This document shows, one piece after another, positions 21,201 to 30,611 of a DNA stretch of 64,000 nucleotides. The DNA comes from Metridium senile (Eukaryota; Cnidaria; Anthozoa; Actiniaria; Metridiidae). A model generated the notes under the pieces. The model saw nothing but the letters and a program-made list of their open reading frames with translations. It was not told where the DNA came from and ran no database searches. Every line of letters starts with the position of its first letter. The first letter of the stretch is position 1. The translations under genes and the position numbers were made by a program. The DNA is taken from assembly GCA_949775045.1 (NCBI GenBank), contig OX459099.1, positions 248,001 through 312,000 of the forward strand, read 5' to 3'.

Positions 21201-22957
21201 GAAGACCAGCACAATCAAAAGATCAAAACAGTTCTGGAAAATGCTCGACAACAGTTCTTAAAAGACCAAGAAAAGGCTGTCAATTCAGCTACAGATGCAG
21301 CGTCCAATAGACAAAAAGATCTGCTGAAAATCGAGAAAGACACACACAAGTTGACAGTAGAGAGAATGAAAGAGGAATTAACAAAAACAAAGCAAAACCA
21401 CGAGGAACAACTACAACTTATTGCAAGAAAACATGCTGATGAAATTAAGAATCTAAACAGTGCTTTGAATGGAAAAACAGACAATGGAACACAGGTCAGT
21501 TGGTATCCCTGTGGAATTGGCCTCAGTTCTAATGGATTATTATTGTTTTATATTATTTACATTGTTAAACATTACTAGTTTCTTTATTTGGCTTCCATTC
21601 TACAGAATCCACCAAAACAGAACAGTTACAGCGTCTGTGATAGCAGTATTGGAAGCATTGATCAACTTACCGCAATGAGAACAATGCACGAACTGCGTGA
21701 CAGTTACCTGGATACCGTCGCTAAGATACGTCATGACGTACTTGATCACGTGAATCAAACAAAAACAAACGCCGCCAAAAAGATAAGGTGATTTTAGTAT
21801 GTGGCATAGGTGGGAGCAGTGCCCTTTTCTGTGTTTCTCTATGATGGGTAGAGGGGTTCTTTTAAGAAAATAGGTTTTTTAATAATGTATTTACAAATTG
21901 TAGGAGTGAGGTCCTGAAGGAGCGTCATTCAACAGCCAAGAAGCTTCGTCGGTATTACTTACAGTGTTTAAAACAGTTACTAGAAGAAGATAAGGCTTGC
22001 TCTGAAATGAACAAACCATCAACTAGTGTTGAAGATAAATTAGAACGAATGAGTAAAGTATTGCATGCTATTAGCCCTGAGCCCACATCAAATAAAGGTA
22101 AGCCCCTAAAATGCAAACGGTTCTTTTTATTCGTCGTCGTCGTCGTCTTGGTCCTCAAATTGGAGGGTCAGGTCACAGGCGTTCATAGGAACATGTGATG
22201 ACATGTCACAATTTAAATACAATGACATGTCTCCTTTGAAGCCAGAATGATCGCCAAGATGGCGTCTAGTTTATAGAATAATGATAGTAAACATTGTCAT
22301 TCGTTCTCAGATCAACCAAGTTCATCTTCCAAAGAACCACATATCATAAATGGACCATCAGCTAATAAACTACATTCACGCCCAGGAGGCTATGGTCCTG
22401 ATGGTGCAAGTGACTCTCCCAGGCCCTCTCCTAGTGATAAACCACAGGGGCCCCATGAATTACCTGTCAACACTAATAAGCAAGCCATCATTAGAGGCGA
22501 TAAAACCATTACATTATGGCCAGAAAAAGATAGACCTAGTACTGAGCATGTCACTTTGAAAAAACCACCATCTGTACAACGAAGATTTGCGGGTTCACCA
22601 GCTCTGTCCGTGACGTCATTGGAATCAGAACAATATACGAATCTTCCTTCCGTCAATAATCCTATCAAAACACCTGTAATATCTGTTGCTAAGACAACAA
22701 CTACTTCGCCAATGTCTGTTACTAAGACAACAACTACTTCGCCGATGACGCCATCTAAGCTAGATGAAGTCAAAGCGCGTGCGTTTGCAAGAAACAACGA
22801 ACCAATAAAACCTATATCAATAAGTGCAAAGCAGAGAAGGACTGGGCCCTTAAACCAGGGAGGAGTTAGATTACGTGACAGATACATCAAGAATACGTCA
22901 CCTCTACCTCCTAAACCGAATGTACATATTAATGAACGCACACCGACGACTGATTAA
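8955..22957 (+). CDS. CEP152: CEP152 (Asterless) centrosomal scaffold orthologue
   Basis: Twenty-six exons join in frame with GT-AG junctions to 1846 codons (about 1845 aa; human CEP152 is about 1700). CEP152 is a pericentriolar scaffold; its acidic N terminus binds PLK4 and it recruits CPAP for centriole duplication. Diagnostic matches to human CEP152, recalled from memory: an N-terminal segment NELDDNLLDDD; LNHQLVMLK; a REQHE motif in the first coiled coil; KADIINRLNRTLDDSQRQC; KYYL-like RRYYLQCLKQLL near the C terminus. Most of the protein is predicted coiled coil (long Glu/Lys/Gln heptads with evenly spaced Trp). The start MSVGISQVGFDPK is the first ATG followed by a good donor; an upstream exon is possible. 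The stop is at 22955. Confidence 0.92.
11115..11245 (-). repeat. Dispersed hairpin repeat with hammerhead-like core, copy 2
   Basis: The - strand carries the same blocks as 318-470: GGGTTAAAGCTTGAAAC, CAGTAAAGTTAAGTCAACAT, TGTTACAAATTTCATTCTAT and GCCTATACTAGTTTACTCGC. The core is more decayed than copy 1. It lies in CEP152 intron 2. Confidence 0.65.
11743..12030 (+). repeat. Coding 36/42-bp minisatellite in CEP152 exon 3
   Basis: Eight units encode NNQQPRYG plus a four- to seven-residue spacer. Spacers alternate DANS with EVD/EDD types, giving a 72-bp higher-order period, and the last two units carry a six-base insertion (SQGDVDG). The frame is kept throughout. Confidence 0.9.
12552..14381 (+). 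CDS. CEP152: CEP152 exons 4-8 (conserved first coiled-coil region)
   Basis: Exons 12552-12885, 12960-13300, 13879-13993, 14077-14168 and 14233-14381. They contain the best-conserved CEP152 blocks: LNEREEELGRQIRVLNHQLV, SRADSLAKAREQHETILNTV and MEKADIINRLNRTLDDSQRQ. Phases run 0-1-0-1-0-2. A tandem copy of the exon 6 acceptor lies just upstream (13703-13878). Confidence 0.88.
13703..13878 (+). repeat. 88-bp tandem duplication including the CEP152 exon 6 acceptor
   Basis: GTCTGTACAG followed by ACAGAAGAAGCTAGTAG occurs at 13781-13807 and again at 13869-13895, with the preceding 60 bp of intron also duplicated. Only the second copy continues into an open frame; use of the first acceptor reaches an in-frame TGA within about 60 nt. 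Confidence 0.85.
14420..15090 (+). repeat. GGT/GAT triplet minisatellite in CEP152 intron 8
   Basis: Purine-rich GATGGTGATGGTGGTAATGA units fill the intron between exons 14233-14381 and 15106-15289. Both strands are open in several frames only because of the triplet periodicity; no coding role. Confidence 0.9.
15106..17371 (+). CDS. CEP152: CEP152 exons 9-16 (central coiled coil)
   Basis: Exons 15106-15289, 15621-15672, 15744-15796, 15907-15993, 16117-16160, 16409-16504, 17033-17150 and 17213-17371. Several are very short (44-53 nt). Sequence is Glu/Lys/Gln-rich heptad coiled coil; MVAEFDEDKR and VRVKESYLVL align with the human MVQDFDHDK and AVQECYLEV regions. Confidence 0.8.
16540..16957 (-). 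mobile_element. tRNA-derived SINE in CEP152 intron 14
   Basis: Read on the - strand, the element begins near 16944 with a tRNA-like head: TTGGCTCAATTGGTAGAGCA (A box) and GTCAGGGTTTGCGCCCCG (B-box-like). The body contains TTCTCGGATAAGGACGTGAA and GGAGGTCCCGTCT, also present at 17395-17642 and reminiscent of conserved central domains of ancient animal SINEs. Flanks TAGTGCGATATGT (16527) and TAGTGTGATATGT (16958) look like a 13-bp target-site duplication with one change. Confidence 0.7.
17395..17642 (-). mobile_element. 5'-truncated SINE sharing the same central domain
   Basis: The - strand has a B-box-like TTCGATTCCCGGCCC, then TTCTCGGATAAGGACGTAAA and GGAGGTCCCGTCTGCC. The A-box half is missing. 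It lies in CEP152 intron 16, next to the inverted duplication. Confidence 0.65.
17680..18262. repeat. Large inverted duplication of a gene 5' end
   Basis: The left arm (about 17680-17930, + strand) and right arm (about 18262-17985, - strand) are alignable over roughly 250 bp: both have CACAAACATGCGAACTCCAA, TTTTCGCTTCCGTCAATCAA, a CCCG(G/A).TGCTTTCCG block, GACATTCAATATGG and TTTAGAGGAGACT. Each arm has an ATG followed by a short related frame (+: MVEFERFCDDFEDFFRG; -: FVHDVEESSEKLKAVK before GTAAGT). It lies in CEP152 intron 16. Confidence 0.75.
18319..20715 (+). CDS. CEP152: CEP152 exons 17-22 (Trp-spaced coiled coil)
   Basis: Exons 18319-18537, 18915-19088, 19227-19377, 19443-19591, 19785-20090 and 20219-20715. 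The translation repeats an (A)(R/K)xxW pattern about every 40 residues (AKREWIQE, ARDAWKKE, AEVKWLEQ, ARQQWQAN, ARTEWEKE, ARDEWFQS, AREAWAAE), as in the human protein. The last exon ends in phase 2. Confidence 0.85.
18719..18777 (+). repeat. Dispersed hairpin repeat, copy 3 (fragment)
   Basis: CCGACGAAGGGCTAACGCTA followed by GGTGTTACAAATTTCATTAT and ATTACCTATCGTTTA. It is a short deleted copy of the family seen at 318-470, in CEP152 intron 17. Confidence 0.65.
20822..20986. repeat. Small foldback sequence in CEP152 intron 22
   Basis: CTTTTTACCACATT near 20821 and AATGTGGTAAAAA near 20969 form a 13-bp inverted repeat around about 135 bp of non-coding sequence. The arms are short and the element is not otherwise recognised. 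Confidence 0.4.
21035..21127. mobile_element. Truncated copy of the TAGAGC MITE family
   Basis: TTCTAGAAACAT, GGCAAGGCACGCACAT and a right end ATATGAAATCTGCTCTA match the copy at 56129-56260. The left TIR is not visible, so this copy is 5'-truncated. It lies in CEP152 intron 22. Confidence 0.6.
21191..22957 (+). CDS. CEP152: CEP152 exons 23-26 (conserved C-terminal region and tail)
   Basis: Exons 21191-21494, 21606-21787, 21904-22097 and 22311-22957. MHELRDSYLDTVAKIRHDVL then KLRRYYLQCLKQLLEED is the strongly conserved CEP152 C-terminal block (human [20 protein letters not shown] and KMRKYYLICLQQIL). The last exon is a Pro/Ser/Thr-rich disordered tail. The stop TAA is at 22955-22957; AATAAA follows at about 23210. 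Confidence 0.88.
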
Positions 22958-23209
22958 TAACATAACGGACAACAATAGCGTTACTAATGGCTGTAACGCA
23001 ACAATATAGACAAGCGAGAAATGTCTGTTACTAATGACTGTAACATAGATAAGTGAGAAATGCACGGATAAATCAGGGTATAGAACGTTTAAGTGATGGA
23101 GGCGTGACAGATGTTACCAATGACTAGATAAGCGAGAAATGGATATGAAAGTGAGTAAGGCGTGACATCGTGCAGTGCAGATATTTATTAACTAATATTT
23201 ATCAGAACA

Positions 23210-23215
23210 AATAAA
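23210..23215 (+). other. Poly(A) signal of CEP152
   Basis: AATAAA about 250 bp after the CEP152 stop codon. Confidence 0.6.
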
Positions 23216-23803
23216 AATGTTTTGTACATATGATACTTGTAATTTTATCCTTTATATTGAGTCCTGTTACCAAGGGGGTTGGATTTGTTGGCTATAGGCT
23301 ATAAGCATTACAGGATTGTCTTATCTTATCTCTGATCTAAACGCTAATTGGAGGATGGCGCTACAAAAGTATGCGAATACATTATCAGTGGTCACAGTTT
23401 TGAACATCTTCAAGAGTTCAAGTTGCTGTAAACTCCTTGTCCTTTCTTTTCATGGCAACTCAGTTCCCATTTCGTTCGTAATTATTTATCCTTCGGGAAC
23501 TCATGAAGCGATAAATCCGATCGATTGTCACTTCTGTGATTACATTCTGCTGCTGAGCAACACTTTATGGCCGATTTCCATCTTTTTTACGCAATTTTAC
23601 AGGAAGACATCGCCATCTTGGATTTAGGGCCCATTAGCCTCGTTTCCATGCGACCGCGAATTTTATCTGAATCGGAGGATTGCCTAGCCTGCGTTATTCC
23701 TGATGGAACCAAGGCTAAGGATTGCCGGCGAGCATTACTTATAGTCAAAAGCAATCAAGACTTCTAGTCGTTAGGGTTAGGGTTAGCTAGTCGTCGAGTT
23801 TGT

Positions 23804-23917
23804 CATGGCGATCGTGACCGACATTTTTCGTGGAAGTTCTAACACGCAAGTTTGGGATGGTTTTCGTGGTCGTGTAGAAGCATATTGTACTCAACCGTTT
23901 CCTGTTAACAACATTCG
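23804..23917 (+). pseudogene. Possible orphan first exon (unrecognised)
   Basis: An ATG at 23804 opens MAIVTDIFRGSSNTQVWDGF and onward up to a CGTAAGAG donor-like site at about 23917. The donor region is repeated about 65 bp downstream (TTCGTAAGAGATTTATCAT twice). No further exon was found; it may be a dead fragment. Low confidence. Confidence 0.2.
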
Positions 23918-24022
23918 TAAGAGATTTATCATTGATAGCCGTGTAAGATAGTTGGTCAAACAGTGACCCAGTGTTCGTAAGAGATTTATCATAGATAGCC
24001 GGCCGTAGGTGTTGGTCAAGTG

Positions 24023-24170
24023 TAGAGCGGTTTTCGTATGACTGTGAAACGGAAGTGCAGTGCCGTCACTGCGTCACTGCCGTGGTTTCTATAAAAACGT
24101 TCGAATTTTCTGCCGTATCCGTGACGTGCGGTGACCGTGCCTTTTTCACAGTCATACGAAAACCGCTCTA
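24023..24170. mobile_element. 148-bp MITE with perfect 27-bp TIRs (TAGAGC family)
   Basis: The left end TAGAGCGGTTTTCGTATGAC and the right end GTCATACGAAAACCGCTCTA are exact inverted complements, extending to 27 bp. There is no coding capacity. Related copies are at 56129-56260 and 21035-21127. Confidence 0.85.
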
Positions 24171-24357
24171 ATGTGCGTATTTATCGTGAAAATCATCAGA
24201 CATAAAAAACGTCAAACAAAAATATAACTCATTCGGAAATCAAGTTGTGAGTTAACAGTAGTGAGGTGATGCTATAAGATAGACCAGGCGTGGGAATTCG
24301 AACTAGAAGTGTTTACACTTATTTATAGTATATCCAAGTGAGATATCAGACCCAATC

Positions 24358-24495
24358 TTTATTATCGTTATTATCGTTATCATCATCGTTATTATTATCA
24401 TCATCATCGTTATTATTATCATCATCATCGTTATTATTATCATCATCGTTATTATTATCATCATCGTTATTATTGATATTATTACCATTATCATT
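24358..24495. repeat. TTA/TCA triplet microsatellite
   Basis: Alternating TTATTATTATCA and TCATCATCG units; no coding role seen. Confidence 0.85.
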
Positions 24496-24540
24496 AATAT
24501 TATTCTCATGCAAATTATTGTATAATATAAAATATAGGAA

Positions 24541-24701
<161 letters not shown>

Positions 24702-24730
24702 AGGGTAGGAGTAAATTAACACAACTACAA

Positions 24731-24790
24731 ATTCATCTCGACAAGCCTGTTTCGTGAGATGTGAGTCTCACTCGTCAGGAGATTTTAATG
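24731..24790 (-). ncRNA. Hammerhead ribozyme (type I, short stem III)
   Basis: All core elements are present in order on the - strand. CUGACGA (24772-24778) is followed by stem II GUGAGA/UCUCAC closing a six-base loop, then GAAA, then stem III ACA-GGCU-UGU, then the cleavage-site C (plus-strand position 24740). Stem I pairs AUCUC (before CUGACGA) with GAGAU (after the cleavage site). No core base deviates from consensus. Hammerheads of this form are known from Penelope-like retroelements and small animal retrozymes. It sits beside the (AT)n tract and a dispersed repeat, so a retroelement origin is likely. Confidence 0.85.
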
Positions 24791-24799
24791 AGAGAAATA

Positions 24800-25730
24800 T
24801 TCATAATCATCACTTATAAGTATTGTTGTTTACAAATTAGTATTCATGATCAGGCGGGAAATTTGAATGGGTGTTAGCTATACAGTCGTTTGCAAAAATT
24901 CTGACCGCATCAAAGTATATCGGGTGCATTGTGGGTAATGTTTATTTATGCTTTTGAGTGCTTTTATGCGCTCTTGGTACTATCAGAACCACCCATAATA
25001 CTTCAATGAAGCTTACTTCATGTCATTGAATGAATTCTGAAAGAAATTGGAACGTTTTAAGGCAGAATTACCTACATATCAATATACATTTTATTGTTTC
25101 TCAACCCATACAGAACAAACTAGTTGAACTAAATAAAAAAAAATCACTTCAATGCTTGACCGCGTAGTTGAATGACTTCTTGCAATTGAGAGACACTCCA
25201 ATATGAGTTTAATACAATTCTTTGATTGTCTTTGCTACCTGTCAATATTGTACATATTTTCTTGCCTTTCTTGGCAGTATTATTAATAAAATAGCCTTGA
25301 TATCGTTCACATTCAATGTACGTGTGTTGACAACAAAGGTTCTCGTTCTAGTTGGCTGGTTTGTAGATTAGAGGGCAAACTAGACTTTACCAATAAGATC
25401 TAGTAGCCTCTAGTCCAATATTAACACAAGCAGTTGGCTTGCACAAAATAGCGATCTATCCAACTATTACAAGATTGTCAATAATGTTATCAGTTCAAGT
25501 TTCCTATAATACATACTAGCATCAGCTTCGTTAACTAACCAGTTTATTGCTATAGTTTACATTCATCATAAGACAAGTATTAGTTGTTGTTTTGACGGAC
25601 TCCGTGGGAATATAGCATGACGTCATTCTATTGGGATTAACCAACCATTAGAAATCATCTGAAATTATCACAATCAAGCCACCTACCGCCAACAGCATAC
25701 TCGTTTACAGTGGACTACACGAACAGGACC
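24800..25730. other. Intergenic, no gene seen
   Basis: AT-rich sequence upstream of the first LU gene. It presumably contains that gene's promoter, but I see no TATA box or other motif I would stand behind. Confidence 0.5.
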
Positions 25731-28700
25731 ATGGCTTTAACAGGGATTGTATTGGTGATTCTTGTTGGATGTTTATCAAATGGTAAGACAATACATCATA
25801 TATTGCAGTTATATATCGCTTGTTTTTTACTACAATCGATGAGCAAAAACTTGTACAAACACACTAACGGTTTAGCTGTATAGTCTATTATTAACTTTAG
25901 TTACATATCCAAGTAAAGTGATCGTACAGTTTGAGATTCAAAGTTTTCACTATCGCTCAGCGGGGCAGGGTTTGTTTTCGCATATTAAAATCAGATATCA
26001 ACAAATTTTCTTGTTTGGGTTGACCCTATGTTGCCTTATATCAAATCCTTCATCTAAACTGAACTATCAAATGCCAAGTCTTTACATTCCATGAGTTGCG
26101 GTAGTGATGATAGATAAGATTGTAGTAGTAGTACTTTAAAAAAAATATTGCGCTGTGTAATACATATATTGATTTAAAGTGAAAATATTCTATTACGGAC
26201 AGATATAAGTGATGCACAAATTAAAGCCAATGCTGCAGGGCAGATAACAACAATACAAGCAGTAAAATGGTGTCAATACTTGGAACAAAACTAAAGAAAA
26301 CACATTACAACAATAAACAAACACGTCCGATAATGATGCTTGCCAACTTTTAACGGTATTTTACATAAATAATTACATTTGGCATTGGTTCCATTTTGAT
26401 GTTGTAGAATATTTAATGTGGGTTGGTTCCAGGTGGTTATTGAGATTTGATATCATATTAATTATCAATAAACAACCTTATTGACAGACAAATATACGGA
26501 TTGTAAACGATGGCATTTAGTTTCCATGCAAAGTTAAGTACACACAAGTCGTTTATAATCTCTCTGATATATGCAAATAGCATCCGTCTCATTAACCAAG
26601 TCTCAACAATGTACGGATTACTGATTTTGTTTTTGCTATATAAGAAATGTCGTTTTGTAATTAACAGAGATTGACAGTATTTTAATCATAATGATAGTAA
26701 TTATAATATTAATAAAGACTAATTGAATTAAGACCATTCACTCTTAAAGACTACTTACATAGACAGTAGCCTGCGTACAGCCGAAAGACACTAACTGCAT
26801 ATATTTACATATCTTTTTAATCCAAGTGTTCTATGCTACACCCAGTAAACGCAGGCATAGTGTATTTAATGTAGCATATCGTCTTTATAAAACCGACCGG
26901 TTTTCGTGTGAGCTGTGTAAATCCATGGCTTTAAATCCATAGAACAAATAGGTTCATATATTTGATCCGTCAAGTTCCTGTACGAAGGCCCTCTAGAACA
27001 GCAGCTTAAAGTATCAACGCTGTAATACTATTGACAAGCTGTGCATGAATGGCGTGCACTGTTGATGGTAGTTTGGTCAGTGTGTTTTAAGATTATTAAA
27101 GAAAGTTTTATCGTATATCTCTATTAGTCACGTGTCATTTGGTTAACGTACTTTATAAATAATGAATATTATTATTAAACAGCCCCCATCCAGGCGCTCG
27201 ATAATATGACAGTTTCATCTATCACCTTTTCAAACTCATTAATAATTCATTATCTCAGGGAGCAATATAAACAATTTTGTATTCATGTGCACTGATCAAG
27301 ATACTACTACAGCCTTGTGCTTTCATCCGTTTCTCGGTGTTTGGATCCCCTGATAAAACACTCGCACTCGTTTTTGATCTATTACTTGCCAGTCAGTCTT
27401 ACAAATCTTTGCTATTTTTGACTATTTCAAAAAATTTCTTAGAGCCTTAGTTTTAAAGATATCGAGATAAAACTTTGAGAGAATGTTTGTTCTGATATTC
27501 TCTTTTGAATTCTGGAATTCATTTTGTGCTACTCTTAAATGTTTAATGAAAATAGTCACGTGATCACGTTCCACAAAAGGCCTTTTCATTAACTATGTCA
27601 AATAACATTACAGTGCATGGTGCCTCTATTAAGCGGTCACCCTTGGGACTTCCCAAAATGAACACTTAATAGAGGTTGGCCGCTGAATAGAGGTATAGAA
27701 TATGTATAGGAATAGATTTGGGACTTTTTATTGTGGCCGCCTAATAGAGGGTGACCGCTGAATAGAGGTATAGAATATGTATAGGAATAGATTTGGGACT
27801 TTTTATTGTGGCCGCCTATTAAATAGAGGGTGACCGCTGAATAGAGGTATAGAATATGTATAGGAATAGATTTGGGACTTTTTATTGTGGCCGCCTAATA
27901 GAGGGTGACCGCTGAATAGAGGTATATAGAATATGTATAGGAATAGATTTGGGACTTTTTACTGTGGCCGCCTAATAGAGGGTGACCGCTGAATAGAGGT
28001 ATAGAATATGTATAGGAATAGATTTGGGACTTTTTACTGTGGCCGCCTAATAGAGGGTGACCGCTGAATAGAGGTATAGAATATGTATAGGAATAGATTT
28101 GGGACTTTTTATTGTGGCCGCCTAATAGAGGGTGACCGCTGAATAGAGGTATAGAATATGTATAGGAATAGATTTGGGACTTTTTATTGTGGCCGCCTAT
28201 TAAATAGAGGTTGACCGCTGAATAGAGGTATAGGAATAGATTTGGGACTTTTTATTGTGGCCGCCTAATAGAGGGTGACCGCTGAATAGAGGTATAGAAT
28301 ATGTATAGGAATAGATTTGGGACTTTTTACTGTGGCCGCCTAATAGAGGGTGACCGTTGAATAGAGGTACCACTGTTATATTATTATCAGTCCACGTGAC
28401 TTGCTCACCACAGGTAACCCATTGTTGTGTTATTTCAGTTTGGTCACTCACGTGTTACTCGTGCTTTTCTTATGTTTCCCACAATGCTTGCGAGAATGGA
28501 TACAACGTGAAGGAAATCGAATGCAAACCAGATCACGACACATGTGTTAAGTTCAATTTGACCGTGACCATTGCTGAAGATGATGGAGACGGGCCTATAA
28601 TGAAAACCAGGAAAGCCTTCGCTAGGTATTGTGCGAAGAAATCACAATGTGAAAATAGTAAGTACAGTAGTGTATTATAAACAATGTGAAAATAGTAAGT

Positions 28701-29519
28701 ACAGTAGTGTATTATAAACAATGTGAAAATAGTAAGTACAGTAGTGTATTATAAACAATGTGAAAATAGTAAGTACAGTAGTGTATTATAAACAATGTGA
28801 AAATAGTAAGTACAGTAGTGTATTATAAACAATGTGAAAATAGTAAGTACAGTAGTGTATTATAAACAGTTGATGATGCTAGTGGTTATGATGATGACGA
28901 TGATCAGGCGATGATGATGACGATGATGATGACATTGATGGTAACGGAGATGATGACGATGAAGATGATGGTAACGGAGATGATGACGATGAAGATGATG
29001 GTAACGGAGATGATGATGACGATTATGAAGATGATGGTAACGGAGATATGACGACGATGATGATGACAGTGATGATGACGACGATGCTGATGACAGTGAT
29101 GATGCCGATGATAATAGCGATGATGATGACGATGATGATCGACGGCGATGATGATGATGGTGTCATGATGACTGGACGATAATACCGACAAGATCGATTT
29201 ATTACTTTTCTCGTAAGATATTGCATTCAGTTCAGTATGGACACTGTTTATTTTGTCTGTAGATAAAGATGCGATCTGCCAACAAATGTTCCTCGAACGC
29301 GACGCTAAAGTCAGCAACTGTCGTGTAGAATGTTGTAATAAAGACTTGGAAGCTGCTTGTCATAAAAGGCCTGGTTGGCCAGGTCTAAAGGAATCTTCGT
29401 CCATCTTAACCAATAACATGACCGATAATGATCTATACAAGGGAAAAAGAAGCGAGGGTGCTCAGCTGACAAGCATGATATGGTCCTTGGTGCTTCTCTT
29501 TGCTTTGGTACTAGTTTGA
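25731..29519 (+). CDS. Ly6/uPAR-domain GPI-anchored protein (LU gene 1)
   Basis: Three exons: 25731-25782 (signal peptide MALTGIVLVILVGCLSNG), 28439-28657 and 29263-29519 (TGA), joined in phase 1 to 175 aa. The mature part starts LTCYSCFSYVSHNACENGYN and has the CxxC...C spacing of a three-finger LU domain, ending CRVECCNKDLEAAC where family members usually have CCxxDLCN. The C terminus MIWSLVLLFALVLV is a hydrophobic GPI-attachment signal. Such proteins sit on the outer cell surface; the ligand is unknown. The donor of exon 2 lies in a six-copy 37-bp tandem repeat. Intron 1 (2.6 kb) holds a 75-bp satellite. Confidence 0.85.
27640..28370 (+). repeat. 75-bp satellite array in LU gene 1 intron 1
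   Basis: About nine copies of a 75-bp unit built on GGTGACCGCTGAATAGAGGT, GATTTGGGACTTTTTATTGT and GGCCGCCTAATAGAG; some copies are 79 bp. The last unit ends about 70 bp before the exon 2 acceptor. A diverged relative (GGTGGCCGTATTAAGCG) lies near 11325. Confidence 0.9.
28645..28866 (+). repeat. Six exact 37-bp copies spanning the LU gene 1 exon 2 donor
   Basis: The unit CAATGTGAAAATAGTAAGTA plus 17 bp occurs six times head to tail, exactly 222 bp. It contains the last 13 coding bases (CENS codons) and the GTAAGT donor. Copies look identical by eye. Confidence 0.95.
28870..29165 (+). repeat. GAT/GAC triplet minisatellite in LU gene 1 intron 2
   Basis: GATGATGACGATGAAGATGA-type repeats including four near copies of GATGGTAACGGAGATGATGA. 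Non-coding. Confidence 0.85.
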
Positions 29520-29930
29520 TATCCTACACAAAAGACTGTATTTGTTACACATCTATCACCACCATCATAAACTGAGACATGCGCAATGATTGAACTTTGT
29601 GTGTTGTAAATAAGTTACACTGTATCAAGATGATTGTAAACAGCTTTTTATATCTATCTAGTTTAAAAACCAAATATTCACTTTTTCGCAGTTCTAACAT
29701 AATTAATTAATTGTTTATTTGTTTGTTCGTAATCATCCATAATCGATCCCTACATAAAATGGCGTTTCGTTTTTTTTATATTGAAAAAAGAAACCTTTTT
29801 GCTACACATTTACTTGGTGTTGTGGGATTGGTATTTATTTTAATATTATGTTGGTATTATTGTATTTATTTGAGTTACCTGTTGGTATATAGGGAAGGGT
29901 CGGAGTATCTGTCGTTGTAATCTTGTAAAG

Positions 29931-30168
29931 GACTGGTCATTTATTAGAGGGGGGGGGGGGGGGGGGTGGGATGGTGCAAATGGGGTAGGGGTCATACTTT
30001 TTCATGCAGGCAAAAATGGTGGGTCAAGATTTTTATTTTATGTACTATCTCTTAGAGGGCCACGTTAATTTGTGCATTTTAAAGAACAGGGCCACAAAAA
30101 ATTATGTCAAGGGAATCGAAAATGCAGCAGCCCACCCCCACCTCTAATAAATGACCCGACCCTAAATA
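29931..30168. mobile_element. 238-bp MITE with CCTCTAATAAATGA ends
   Basis: GGACTGGTCATTTATTAGAGG at the left is the near inverted complement of CCTCTAATAAATGACCCGACC at the right. It contains a G17-type homopolymer and no ORF. The ends resemble those of the larger element at 36516-37304. Confidence 0.65.
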
Positions 30169-30275
30169 GTTAGTCTAGAGTAATAGCGCTGCGTGCCCAT
30201 GACGTCACATAAATTGCTCCCCATGGCGAGGTCGGACATTCAAACCGGAACTAGTATACTTTTACAGTAATTTAT

Positions 30276-30611
30276 ATGGAAACTTCAAGTAGTTTCGGTC
30301 GTAGTAAAATAGTTATTTTAACTGAAGAAGACAACGTTCCTGGCTCAAAATTTACCAATAATGCAGACGAATACACTGTTGATCAACTGAAGCGGTGGCT
30401 CAAGTGTAGAGGCCTAAAACAGAGCGGTAAACTGGGTGAATTGCTCACACGTGTCAAGGGTTGTTTAGCCTGCTGTAAATGGCTAAAGGCTAAAACTGAC
30501 AAAGATCAACTACCAGTAAATGGAAGTTTATTTCGGGGGCAATCAGTGAGAAAGGCTAGAGAGTATTCCCTTCACATGATATTCCAAATCTATTCAACTA
30601 TGTACGAATAG
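30276..30611 (+). pseudogene. SAP-domain ORF fragment, probably mobile-element derived
   Basis: A 111-codon frame METSSSFGRSKIVILTEEDN contains YTVDQLKRWLKCRGLKQSGK and LGELLTRVKGCL, the helix-extended-helix pattern of a SAP DNA-binding domain (about residues 34-65). No partner domain follows; after about residue 70 the sequence is unremarkable and it may run into an intron. Cnidarian genomes carry many SAP-containing genes linked to viral-type recombinases; that link is inference here. It is either a first exon of an unfound gene or a dead copy. Confidence 0.4.

Noticed and set aside
23316..23767. Small frames downstream of CEP152
   Set aside because: No domain, no splice context and no codon pattern that sets them apart from random sequence.
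23763..23790. TTAGGG telomere-like repeats
   Set aside because: Only two tandem hexamers; too short to mean an interstitial telomere.
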